From BP-133 sp040756995 (lineage in GTDB: Bacteria; Actinomycetota; Acidimicrobiia; IMCC26256; BP-133): DNA of 22,927 nt. Made by a program: the position numbers and the translations under genes. Location: positions 1 to 22,927 of the forward strand of contig JBFLYK010000082.1 of assembly GCA_040756995.1 (NCBI GenBank). Direction: 5' to 3'. This document shows, piece after piece, positions 6,663 through 13,404 of this stretch (its first letter is position 1; the number at the start of each line of letters is the position of its first letter). The notes beneath the pieces are model-generated. The model had not been told where the DNA came from. It did not search any database and was given only the letters and a program-made list of their open reading frames with translations.

Positions 6663-7481
6663 TCAGGCGACGACTTCCTCCCGTCCGGCACCTCCGCCCG
6701 CCTCGATCTCGCCCTCGATCCCCAGCAGCCTGATGATCGTCTCGGCCCAGAGGGCGAAGATCCCGGCTGCCAGCCATCCGTAGAGCACGAACGGCCAGTG
6801 GAACGGAACGGCGAAGATTTCCTCGGTGATCCAGAGGCTGTGACCCCACTCGTTCATTGCCACCTGGAACATCTCGGTGACCGATGCCGAGATGAGGAGG
6901 AAGAACGACCAGGGGAAGCCGTTCTCGGCCCCGTAGACCTTCGGCAGCCAGTACCGGCCGTACAGGTAGGTGCCGACCGTCAGCGTGATTCCGATCGGGA
7001 AGAACAGGAAGAACATCGGGATGTGCGCCGGCGTCAGGGCGGTGTCACGTACCGCAGTCTGGTGCCACGCGCCGTCCATGTTGGGCCAGAAGCTGGCCAT
7101 GATGGTCAATTCGACGGAAGTGGTGGAGATCAAGCCCCAGAACTTGGCGATCCGCCGAACTTCCACCTCGTGGGACACCGGGATGTCCACGATCTGACGG
7201 CCCTTCCGCACGAGGTATGTCCACCACCACAGGGTGGCGACGGTCGCGGCGATGACCTCGCCGTAGAACAGGGCGCGGTACGTCTCGTTGAATCCGTTGC
7301 TCGACGCGTCGATGCCGATCGTCCACGCATTGCCCTGCATCCAGATGCGGATGGCAGCAGCGATGGCGATGAATGCGAGCGGACCGATGAACGTGAGGCG
7401 ATGACCCCCCCACCAGTCAATCGGCCCCCGGCCGGGCTTCGCCTCCGCCTCGACCGCTGGGACCGTAGCTACCTGTGCCAT
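6663..7481 (-). CDS. pmoC: Copper membrane monooxygenase subunit C (PmoC/AmoC family)
   Basis: The 272-residue protein has six or so membrane spans and both PmoC metal sites. The CuC ligands Asp136, His140 and His153 lie in DGAWHQTAVRDTALTPAH; the CuD ligands Asn210, His214 and His228 lie in NEWGHSLW through PFHW. Spacing (D+4, +17; N+4, +18) equals that remembered for Methylococcus capsulatus PmoC. These sites are now considered the likely place of hydrocarbon oxidation. The Ala/Val-rich N-terminal 20 residues are cytoplasmic and variable in the family. ATG 7481 was chosen because GGGAG lies 6 nt upstream; the open frame extends further but without family similarity. It is the first gene of the pmoCAB operon, divergent from a membrane-protein gene across a 181-bp gap that should hold the promoter. 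Confidence in the family is very high; methane, ammonia or C2-C4 alkane as substrate is undecided. Confidence 0.97.
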   Translation of the reverse strand: MAQVATVPAVEAEAKPGRGPIDWWGGHRLTFIGPLAFIAIAAAIRIWMQGNAWTIGIDASSNGFNETYRALFYGEVIAATVATLWWWTYLVRKGRQIVDIPVSHEVEVRRIAKFWGLISTTSVELTIMASFWPNMDGAWHQTAVRDTALTPAHIPMFFLFFPIGITLTVGTYLYGRYWLPKVYGAENGFPWSFFLLISASVTEMFQVAMNEWGHSLWITEEIFAVPFHWPFVLYGWLAAGIFALWAETIIRLLGIEGEIEAGGGAGREEVVA

Positions 7482-7662
7482 GACGCTCCCTTCTTCCACC
7501 CTCCGACGACCTGGCCGAACGGGACCCGGGTACGACAAACGGCCCGGCCGTCACAGCCGATCGCTAACTCTCAGCAGATCGCTGAATTCACTCCTGGTCA
7601 AGGAAAAAGAGACGAAAAAGGCGGGGCGTTTCGGGAATGCACGAATCGCCGAGACATCTACG
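7482..7662. promoter_or_regulatory. Divergent intergenic region carrying the pmoCAB promoter
   Basis: This 181-bp gap separates divergent starts (pmoC leftward, a membrane protein rightward) and is the only place for a pmoC promoter. A possible -35 for pmoC, TTGACC, is the complement of 7601-7596, but no convincing -10 follows. Two direct copies of GATCGCT lie at 7559-7565 and 7577-7583, 18 bp apart and downstream of that hexamer, where a regulator could bind. The A-rich stretch 7601-7620 is unusual in this GC-rich DNA. All of these are weak by themselves. Confidence 0.4.
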
Positions 7663-8394
7663 ATGGCCGCCGTGTCCGAGCACCCCGTCGGGTTGATCAA
7701 TCTGCTCATCCGCGCCTGGCGGTTGTATCGACGGCATGCGGCCCTGCTGGTCCCGACCTTCCTGGTCGTCTTCATCCTCCTGCGGGAGCTGCTCCTGGTC
7801 GTTTTGGTGATCGACATGCCGGACCTGACGCTCCTCCTTGTGGTGACACTCGTGCAGGCAGTGATCCCCGGGTTTGTGGGCAGCCTGCTGGTCGCCTCAG
7901 CTGTGCCGGTGCTCGGCACCGACGCCTACCGCAGCTTGCGGGAAGCCTGGGGCAGCCTCAGCGCCGATCGTTCCGCGATCTACCGGTCGGGGGTGTGGTC
8001 GGCCGGGCTGGCGCTGTTCGCGGCCATCACGCTGGGCCCCGTCGGACTCATCGTCCAGCCCATGCTGCTCGGCCCCCCGCTGCTGATCCATGAGGTAACG
8101 CTGCAACGGCGCGGCTTCGAGGCGGCCCGCGAGCGGACCATGGCGATGATCAGCCGCGACACCCGGTCATTGGCCTACCTGCTCATCATTCCCGCCGCCG
8201 TCGGACTCCTCGTGTCCATCACCCTTCGCACGTTTGGCGTGCTGTCGGGCGACGTCCCGGGCATGGCGCGCGGCATCGTCTACTTCGCCTTGCAGGGCGC
8301 GCTGACCGGAGTGGCGATCCCTTACGTGGCTGCCGTCGCCCTGCTCTGCTACCGCGATCTGGCCTCGACGCTTGGTGGCGAAGAGGCTCGATAA
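7663..8394 (+). CDS. Uncharacterised multi-span membrane protein divergent from pmoC
   Basis: This 243-residue protein has a short cytoplasmic N-terminus and about five to six hydrophobic segments (roughly 25-50, 56-85, 112-142, 171-188, 203-232). Polar loops carry Arg-rich stretches such as RRGFEAARERTM. The pattern resembles small DUF-type or GlpQ-membrane-domain-like actinobacterial proteins, but no family can be named. No catalytic or metal-binding motif is visible. The ATG at 7663 was chosen as the first start after the A-rich intergenic region; GTG 7672 is an alternative and no clear ribosome site precedes either. It shares its promoter region with pmoCAB, which is the only hint of a functional link. 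Confidence 0.75.
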   Translation: MAAVSEHPVGLINLLIRAWRLYRRHAALLVPTFLVVFILLRELLLVVLVIDMPDLTLLLVVTLVQAVIPGFVGSLLVASAVPVLGTDAYRSLREAWGSLSADRSAIYRSGVWSAGLALFAAITLGPVGLIVQPMLLGPPLLIHEVTLQRRGFEAARERTMAMISRDTRSLAYLLIIPAAVGLLVSITLRTFGVLSGDVPGMARGIVYFALQGALTGVAIPYVAAVALLCYRDLASTLGGEEAR

Positions 8395-8398
8395 CTCC

Positions 8399-8491
8399 TT
8401 AGGAGTTGGGATTGTCGAGCGTCTTCTGGATGAGGAAGATCGTGAAGATGGAGACCAACCCGATGAAAATGCCGAATGCCACAGTGTTCAT
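8399..8491 (-). CDS. 30-residue single-span membrane peptide
   Basis: A short frame starting at ATG 8491 encodes 30 residues, almost all one transmembrane helix (AFGIFIGLVSIFTIFLI), ending with a polar KTLDNPNS tail. A strong ribosome site, GAGGGGGA, lies about 8 nt upstream of the ATG. That site, together with the clean hydrophobic composition unlike its GC-rich shadows, makes it a credible small protein. It converges with the membrane protein ending at 8394 and is divergent from the gene starting at 8561. Its function is unknown. Tiny one-helix proteins often associate with larger membrane complexes, but nothing in the sequence says which. Confidence 0.6.
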   Translation of the reverse strand: MNTVAFGIFIGLVSIFTIFLIQKTLDNPNS

Positions 8492-8560
8492 GCGGCTGTA
8501 TCCCCCTCGTCTTGAGAGCGCGTAGTCTTGCACACCAGCAATCCCGCGAGAAGGGAAGCC

Positions 8561-9121
8561 ATGCCTCCACTCCAGGGTTTTGCCGGACGCCGGTCGGAGG
8601 CCCTCGAGCGCACCCTCGAGAAGGGCGTCTTCTTCGGGGTCCTGGCCAGCATCCCCATGGGTCTGTGCGCCATGACGGCATCGGCCACCTACCAGGGCCG
8701 GGGCTTCTTCACGCCGGCCTATCACGTGGCGTTCACCATCGATCCGAACACGATGGGACTCTCGCTGGGGCGCGCCGCCATCGGAGACCGCTTCTTCATG
8801 TCCCAAGAGGCGTTCGTCTTCGGGCTGGCTATCCATGTGATGGTGGCCGGCGTCTTCGGGGCCGTGTTCGCCCTTGTGGCAACGAAGTTCCGCCTGCGGG
8901 GGACCCAGGCTCTGACCGGCGGACTGATCTACGGCCTCGTGGTCATGGTCCTCATGAGCGCGCTCGTCCTACCCGTCGCCGGGGCGGCCTTCGATGCCGG
9001 CGATCCGATCTCCCGCATGGGCAGTGAGATCGGATGGGCGACGTTTGCCGCGCTGCACGCCCTCTTCGGGCTGGCGTTGGGGACATGGTTGTACGTGCGT
9101 CCCCAGGACCTCGAGGGATAG
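8561..9121 (+). CDS. Four-span membrane protein, unknown function
   Basis: The protein has 186 residues with about four membrane spans: near 22-40 (GVFFGVLASIPMGLCAM), 83-107, 117-140 and 154-176. A loop after the first span contains a possible extracytoplasmic segment rich in Phe, Tyr and His. ATG 8561 is preceded by GAAGGGAAG at good distance. No family is recognised. The following small gene starts 9 bp after its stop, so the two are probably co-transcribed. It lies between the pmo locus and the alcohol dehydrogenase operon, a position that may be chance. Confidence 0.75.
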   Translation: MPPLQGFAGRRSEALERTLEKGVFFGVLASIPMGLCAMTASATYQGRGFFTPAYHVAFTIDPNTMGLSLGRAAIGDRFFMSQEAFVFGLAIHVMVAGVFGAVFALVATKFRLRGTQALTGGLIYGLVVMVLMSALVLPVAGAAFDAGDPISRMGSEIGWATFAALHALFGLALGTWLYVRPQDLEG

Positions 9122-9130
9122 GCTCAGGGC

Positions 9131-9397
9131 GTGGACAGGGCGGAGATTCGCCGGCGGCTGACCCCGGAACTGATTCTCCTGCTCTTGGCGGCGCTTGTGT
9201 TGGTGGGCTTGATGTGGAGATCGTCCTCCGGCACGTGCCACCACTGGAAGGACCAACTCGGTCACGTCACCGGCGGGTTCCTGGCTGCGGCCGGCGAGAA
9301 GGAGTACCCGGCCCCAGGGCCGAAGATCGAGAACCGCGAAGGCCTCCGTCGGGCAACGAAGCAGTTGCTCGACGACCGGCCGTTCGGGTGTATCTAG
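9131..9397 (+). CDS. Small N-terminally anchored protein with CHHW motif
   Basis: From GTG 9131 the frame encodes 88 residues. A short basic N-terminus leads into one hydrophobic helix (about 14-30, ELILLLLAALVLVGLMW), followed by a soluble domain with GTCHHW (Cys36, His37, His38), His45 and a near-terminal Cys87. This looks like a membrane-anchored extracytoplasmic protein; the Cys/His residues could form a disulfide or bind a metal (inference). It follows the four-span protein gene by 9 bp and converges with the alcohol dehydrogenase gene 10 bp away. No family is recognised. Confidence 0.6.
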   Translation: MDRAEIRRRLTPELILLLLAALVLVGLMWRSSSGTCHHWKDQLGHVTGGFLAAAGEKEYPAPGPKIENREGLRRATKQLLDDRPFGCI

Positions 9398-9407
9398 CTA
9401 CTACGTA

Positions 9408-10439
9408 CTACGGGATCAGGATGCCGCGGCCGTTGAGGCGACCGCCGTAGAGGTCGTCGATCGCCTGGTTGATGTCCTTCAGCGTGTACTCCTGCGTGTG
9501 GAGCGTGACCTTGCCCCGGGCGGCCAGGGCCATGAGCTCGACCAGGTCCATGTAGTTGCCCACCAGGTTGCCGACGACGTTGATCTCACGGATCACGAAA
9601 TCCCAGTTGGGGATCTCGACCCGCTCGCCATAGCCGACCACGTAGTACGTGCCGCCCTGCCGCAGCATTCCGGGCACCTGGGCGGGCACGCCCCGCTCCC
9701 CCACGAAGTCCAGCACGGCATCGGCACCGACTCCGCCGGTCAGCTCCATGACCCGGTCGACGACGCCCTCGCCGGCCTCGATCACATGGTCGGCGCCCGT
9801 CTCCTCGGCCAGCTTCCGGGCTCCCTCGTTGGTGTCGGCGGCGATGATCTCGACCGGCGACAGCGCCCGCAGGCACTGGATGCCGATGTGGCCGAGGCCG
9901 CCGACGCCCATGACCACGACCCGGGTCTGGGCCGTGGCATTGCGGGCCACCTTCTTGCAGGCCCGCATGGCGGTGATGCCGGCGTCGGCCATGGCCGCCA
10001 CATTCTTGGGCTCCAGGCTCGGATCGAGCTTGATCAGGGACCGCTCGCCGGTCAGCAGGTACTCGGCGAAGCCGCCGTTCGTGCTGAGGCCGGGGAAGAC
10101 GCCGTTGTCGCAGTACATGTCCTCGCCGCGGCGGCAGCCGAGGCACACGCCGCAGCTCACCAGCGGGTGGACGATCACGGCGTCGCCGGGCCGCACCGTC
10201 GTGACCGAGGACCCCACCTCCTCGACCCAGCCGGCGTTCTCGTGCCCGAGCGTGTAGGGCAGTTGGAGGTCCGGGAACGTCTCGCGCAGGATGCCCTCGA
10301 TGATGTGGAGGTCCGTCCGGCAGAGCCCCGCCCCGCCGACCTTGACGATGACGTCATTGGGCCCGCTGATCTTGGGCTCGGGAACGTCGTCGATCCGGAG
10401 GCGGTCGTCGTCGTAGCTGTGCAGCCGAGCCGCATTCAT
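9408..10439 (-). CDS. Zinc-dependent, probably NAD-linked alcohol dehydrogenase (MDR family)
   Basis: This 343-residue medium-chain dehydrogenase has catalytic zinc residues Cys40, His66 and Glu67 (GLCRTDLH, GHENAG), the four-cysteine structural zinc lobe Cys96/99/102/110, and the nucleotide fold GVGGLG (178-183). Asp202 at the end of the second strand favours NAD over NADP. It resembles the alcohol dehydrogenases encoded with actinobacterial propane monooxygenases, which oxidise primary or secondary short-chain alcohols to aldehydes or ketones. ATG 10439 overlaps the upstream stop as ATGA and has a full AAGGAGG ribosome site. It is the last gene of the amidohydrolase-DUF59-ADH operon. Next to a hydrocarbon monooxygenase it is the natural candidate for the second oxidation step (inference). 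Exact substrate unknown. Confidence 0.92.
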   Translation of the reverse strand: MNAARLHSYDDDRLRIDDVPEPKISGPNDVIVKVGGAGLCRTDLHIIEGILRETFPDLQLPYTLGHENAGWVEEVGSSVTTVRPGDAVIVHPLVSCGVCLGCRRGEDMYCDNGVFPGLSTNGGFAEYLLTGERSLIKLDPSLEPKNVAAMADAGITAMRACKKVARNATAQTRVVVMGVGGLGHIGIQCLRALSPVEIIAADTNEGARKLAEETGADHVIEAGEGVVDRVMELTGGVGADAVLDFVGERGVPAQVPGMLRQGGTYYVVGYGERVEIPNWDFVIREINVVGNLVGNYMDLVELMALAARGKVTLHTQEYTLKDINQAIDDLYGGRLNGRGILIP

Positions 10440-11149
10440 GAACAGGCCTCCTTCGCTTCCGTGTCGGTGAGCCCGTACCGAGCCGCCAGCAGACCCCGAC
10501 AGAAGCTGGCGTTCCCTTCGATGCTGACGCTGACGGTCCGGGCGAAGAGCAGATGTCGGTCGAGGGTTTCGGCGGTGATCGCCTGGCCGTCGAGGTCGAC
10601 GAGGAACGGCGCGGTGCCGGAAGTGTCGACCCCGACCCGGGCCCGCCGGTCGAGGTACCGGCGGGCTTCGGGCGTGTCGGGCAGGTCGGCCAGCGTGAGA
10701 CGGAGGATGTCCTCCGGAGTCACGCCCCGTTCCGCCAGCTGCCGGTACACCTCCTGCTGTCGGGCCACGAACGCCTTGCGGTCGAACCGCAGGCGAACTT
10801 CGGCCAGGCCGTTGCCGGCCGTCTCGCCGGGGAAGGTCTCGTCGAAGTCCTTCCCCGCCGCCAGACCACCGTTGATCTCGTCGGAGGCGTGATGGTCGAT
10901 CAGGCGGATGGCGACATCGGTGACGCCGTCGAGCGCTCCGACCGCCGACTTGGCGTCGACCGCCATGATGTAGGCGAAGTTCGGCGCGCAGAAGTAGGTC
11001 GGCAGCCAGAGCGTGACGGTCACCTGCCCCCCGTCTATCCGGACCTCCTTGACGAACCCCAGATCGGTGATGGGTTCGTCGAGCTCCGGGTCCCGGACGG
11101 CGGACAGGGCGTCGGTGACCTGAGCCTCCGTGACCTGAGCGTCGATCAT
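10436..11149 (-). CDS. DUF59/MIP18-family protein (metal-sulfur cluster or monooxygenase assembly factor)
   Basis: The 237-residue protein starts with a DUF59 domain (about 8-95): TDALSAVRDPELDEPITDLG, then TVTLWLPTYFCAPNFAYIM with the single conserved Cys. A longer C-terminal helical part of unknown fold follows. DUF59 proteins such as SufT and PaaD act in iron-sulfur or iron-centre maturation. Extended versions of this kind recur next to soluble diiron alkane/propane monooxygenases (from memory), where a role in assembling the enzyme is suspected. It overlaps the upstream amidohydrolase stop and the downstream ADH start by ATGA at both ends, so the three genes are translationally coupled. 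A copper enzyme would not obviously need an iron assembly factor, so either it serves an enzyme encoded elsewhere or its role is broader. Confidence 0.85.
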   Translation of the reverse strand: MIDAQVTEAQVTDALSAVRDPELDEPITDLGFVKEVRIDGGQVTVTLWLPTYFCAPNFAYIMAVDAKSAVGALDGVTDVAIRLIDHHASDEINGGLAAGKDFDETFPGETAGNGLAEVRLRFDRKAFVARQQEVYRQLAERGVTPEDILRLTLADLPDTPEARRYLDRRARVGVDTSGTAPFLVDLDGQAITAETLDRHLLFARTVSVSIEGNASFCRGLLAARYGLTDTEAKEACS

Positions 11150-12201
11150 GTCGTCGACGTCGCCTCCGCCACTTGATCCGGAATGACGTCACCCGGCGTT
11201 TCGACCTGGCCGTCCGACTTCATGATCTCCGGCGGGACGGGCAGGTCGTAGAGCTTGGCCAGGTTCAGTCCGAGGATCTTCCGCTTGATCTCCGGCGTCA
11301 GTTCGCCGTACTCGGAGACCATGTCCTCGGGCATCTGGAAGTCGACGAACTGCTCGATGAGCCACTTCGGGTGCCAGAGGGCGTAGTCGCTGGCGAAGGT
11401 GAGCTTGTCGGCCCCGACCCAGAAGAGCAGCTCTCCCAACCACTTGGCGAACTGCCGCGGCCGCGTGTGGATGAACGGCAGGACGACCGCCAGGCCGCCC
11501 CAGACGTTCGTCTCCTGCACGGCGATCCAGCAGAAGTCCTCGAGCCGGGGCAGGTTGCAGTGCTCGATGATGAACGTCAGGTCGGGGTACAGCGTGGCGA
11601 CCTCGTCGACGTCGTCGACCTGGAAGGCGTCCTTGTTCAGCGGCCAGATCGTCGGGCCCTTGTGGACGTGGATGTTGGTGATCCCGAGTTCCAGGCACTT
11701 GTCGAGGTACCGGCGGGCCATCGGGTCGGTCATCTTCCAGCCCTTGGAGTCGCCCCGCCACTCAGCCGTGTAGAGCTTGCAGCCCTTGATGTGCCAGCGG
11801 TTGGCCTTCTCCTCCAGGACCTTCAGCCCCTCCTCGCCGTCGCGGGGGTCCCACGCGGTGTTGAGGACGAACCGGTCCGGATACTTCTCCTTGAGGATGG
11901 CGTCGCGGGCCGTGGTGTTGAAGCCCTCGTGGTAGAAGTCGGTGAGGTAGGTCGGAAGGAACACCGCCTGGTCGACGTAGCCGTCCTCGAAGAGGTCCTT
12001 CATCAGGTCTTCTTCGGAGTAGGCGCAGTACTTCTCGAACGACCAGACGTATTCCTCGGGGCTCAGCGCGCTGTGGTAGCCGTAGAAGCACCTGATCCAG
12101 CCTTCGCCATACTCCTTGTGGCGCCAGTTCTCAGGAGCGGCATTCCACCAGTGCATGTGACCGTCAACGATGAAATACTTCTCGCCGTCCTTTTCGTACA
12201 T
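11146..12201 (-). CDS. Amidohydrolase-2 family metal-dependent hydrolase/decarboxylase-like protein
   Basis: This 351-residue TIM-barrel protein begins DGHMHWWN with the metal-binding HxH (His15, His17). It continues with His178/His180 in NIHVHKG, His214 in IIEHCN and Asp272 in FASDYALWHP, the ligand set of the ACMSD / gamma-resorcylate decarboxylase branch. The sequence closely resembles the amidohydrolase recurrent in propane monooxygenase clusters of Rhodococcus, Mycobacterium and Gordonia type (recalled, not searched). Its reaction there is unproven; protein maturation or product handling have been suggested in general terms. ATG 12201 has GAGGGGGG about 6 nt upstream. It is the first gene of the operon, 146 bp after the IclR regulator gene. 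All metal ligands are present, so it should be active. Confidence 0.9.
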   Translation of the reverse strand: MYEKDGEKYFIVDGHMHWWNAAPENWRHKEYGEGWIRCFYGYHSALSPEEYVWSFEKYCAYSEEDLMKDLFEDGYVDQAVFLPTYLTDFYHEGFNTTARDAILKEKYPDRFVLNTAWDPRDGEEGLKVLEEKANRWHIKGCKLYTAEWRGDSKGWKMTDPMARRYLDKCLELGITNIHVHKGPTIWPLNKDAFQVDDVDEVATLYPDLTFIIEHCNLPRLEDFCWIAVQETNVWGGLAVVLPFIHTRPRQFAKWLGELLFWVGADKLTFASDYALWHPKWLIEQFVDFQMPEDMVSEYGELTPEIKRKILGLNLAKLYDLPVPPEIMKSDGQVETPGDVIPDQVAEATSTT

Positions 12202-12309
12202 CTCGCCCCCCTCGTCTCAGCGGAAATGCAGGCGACGACACCAGGCTTTGGCCTCGGCCGGAACGTAACACCGGCGCAGGCGGGGGACCGCTGGAGTCTT
12301 TGCGCGAAT

Positions 12310-12324
12310 CCGCGAAAAACGCGG
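12310..12324. promoter_or_regulatory. Inverted repeat upstream of the amidohydrolase operon
   Basis: CCGCG-AAAAA-CGCGG is a perfect 5-bp inverted repeat with an A-tract centre, 109-123 bp before the amidohydrolase start and just after the IclR gene. It resembles the repeat CCGCAC-ATTTC-GTGCGG upstream of the IclR gene: the same outer CCGC/GCGG and a 5-nt AT-rich spacer. It is a candidate IclR operator. Confidence 0.35.
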
Positions 12325-12347
12325 GCATTTTCTCGGAGGGCGGCGCC

Positions 12348-13175
12348 CTAGGACACCGGCCTGGCGCCATTGCCGGCGCTGACGGCCTTTGGCGCCGGTT
12401 CTCCGATCAGGCGCCCGATCTCGTGGGAGGCGGCAATCCCCACGTCCCGCAGCACTCGGGCCAGCGTCGGCAATTGGTTCTTGAAGCGGCGGGTCGGCAC
12501 GGAAATTCCGAGCGAGGCGATGAGGCGCCCGTCCGGATCCCGGACCGGTACGGCCAGGCAGCATCCGCCTTCGGAGAATTCCTCCTGGTCCAGGGCCAGC
12601 CCGCGCTCCCGCACGGCGAGGAGGTTGTGCTTGAGCTGGTTCCGGGCCGTGATGGTGTGCCGCGAGAATCGCTTCAGCGTCTGGCCCTGCAGGTACGTCG
12701 GCCACTGCTCCTCCGGCACCTCGGCCAGGAAGATCTTCCCCAGCGCCAGGGCGTGAGCCGCTCCCCGGAAGCCCTTCGAGAGATCGGTCAGCTCCCGCCC
12801 GCCGCGCCGGCCCAGGATCTCGGCGATCTCCAGGTCTCCGGAGTTCCACAGGGCGATGTAGGCGCGGGCCGACGCCCGGTCGCGCAGCTCCTCCAGGAAC
12901 GGTTCGAGGCGCTCCGGCTGCAGCGTCGATTCCACGTAGGAGCGGTAGAGCGACACCATCTTGGGGCCCAGGACATAGAGGCCCGACCCGGACGGCGCCA
13001 GCTCCAGGAAGCCCTCGTAGCGCAGCGAGTTGCTGAGCGAGTAGGCCGAGGACAGGCTGACGTCCAGGGCCCGGGCCAATGCTTTGACGGAGACACCCTT
13101 GGGATGTTCCGCGGTGAACTCCAAGGCCCTGAGCACGTGAACGGCAGTGCTCAGGGTCCTACCCGACTCGGCCAT
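12348..13175 (-). CDS. IclR family transcriptional regulator
   Basis: The 275-residue protein has an N-terminal winged helix-turn-helix (about 6-70; SVKALARALDVSLSSAYSLS) and an IclR effector domain (about 80-255) with the typical HALALGKIFLA, SEGGCCLAVPVRDPDGRLIASLGIS and C-terminal helix regions. IclR proteins bind small ligands and repress or activate catabolic operons, often next to their own gene. ATG 13175 is preceded by GGGGGGGA, and the frame upstream of it lacks family similarity. It lies upstream of, and in the same direction as, the amidohydrolase-DUF59-ADH operon, which it probably controls; it might also control pmoCAB (inference). Two similar inverted repeats at 13238-13254 and 12310-12324 could be its binding sites. 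Confidence 0.92.
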   Translation of the reverse strand: MAESGRTLSTAVHVLRALEFTAEHPKGVSVKALARALDVSLSSAYSLSNSLRYEGFLELAPSGSGLYVLGPKMVSLYRSYVESTLQPERLEPFLEELRDRASARAYIALWNSGDLEIAEILGRRGGRELTDLSKGFRGAAHALALGKIFLAEVPEEQWPTYLQGQTLKRFSRHTITARNQLKHNLLAVRERGLALDQEEFSEGGCCLAVPVRDPDGRLIASLGISVPTRRFKNQLPTLARVLRDVGIAASHEIGRLIGEPAPKAVSAGNGARPVS

Positions 13176-13237
13176 CAGCAGTCCCCCCCGGAATACTGCC
13201 TCGATGGTGCAAAGTTGGCCGCAGTGATACAGAGAAC

Positions 13238-13254
13238 CCGCACATTTCGTGCGG
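13238..13254. promoter_or_regulatory. Inverted repeat upstream of the IclR gene
   Basis: CCGCAC-ATTTC-GTGCGG is a perfect 6-bp inverted repeat with an AT-rich 5-nt centre, 63-79 bp upstream of the IclR start, in the 229-bp gap shared with the divergent gene at 13405. It is a candidate autoregulatory operator. Nearby, GTTC-N7-GAAC at 13302-13316 is a weaker repeat of the same sort. Nothing else recognisable fills this gap. Confidence 0.4.
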
Positions 13255-13404
13255 TGTGTGATGGACTCTCCCTTCCCGCCGCGACCATGCCACCGTGTTC
13301 CGTTCCGGTCAAGAACCAGTGACAACACGGGCCACAGAGCCGCGAATGGGAAAAAGTTGCTCCACCGTTGTAACTAGTCAGGGGCGGCGAGCGTTCTCTC
13401 GGCT

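Noticed and set aside
4482..7481. Ammonia monooxygenase (amoCAB) assignment
   Set aside because: The family alone cannot tell substrates apart. No hydroxylamine oxidation or cytochrome genes are nearby, while alcohol dehydrogenase and epoxide hydrolase genes are, so a hydrocarbon substrate is favoured.
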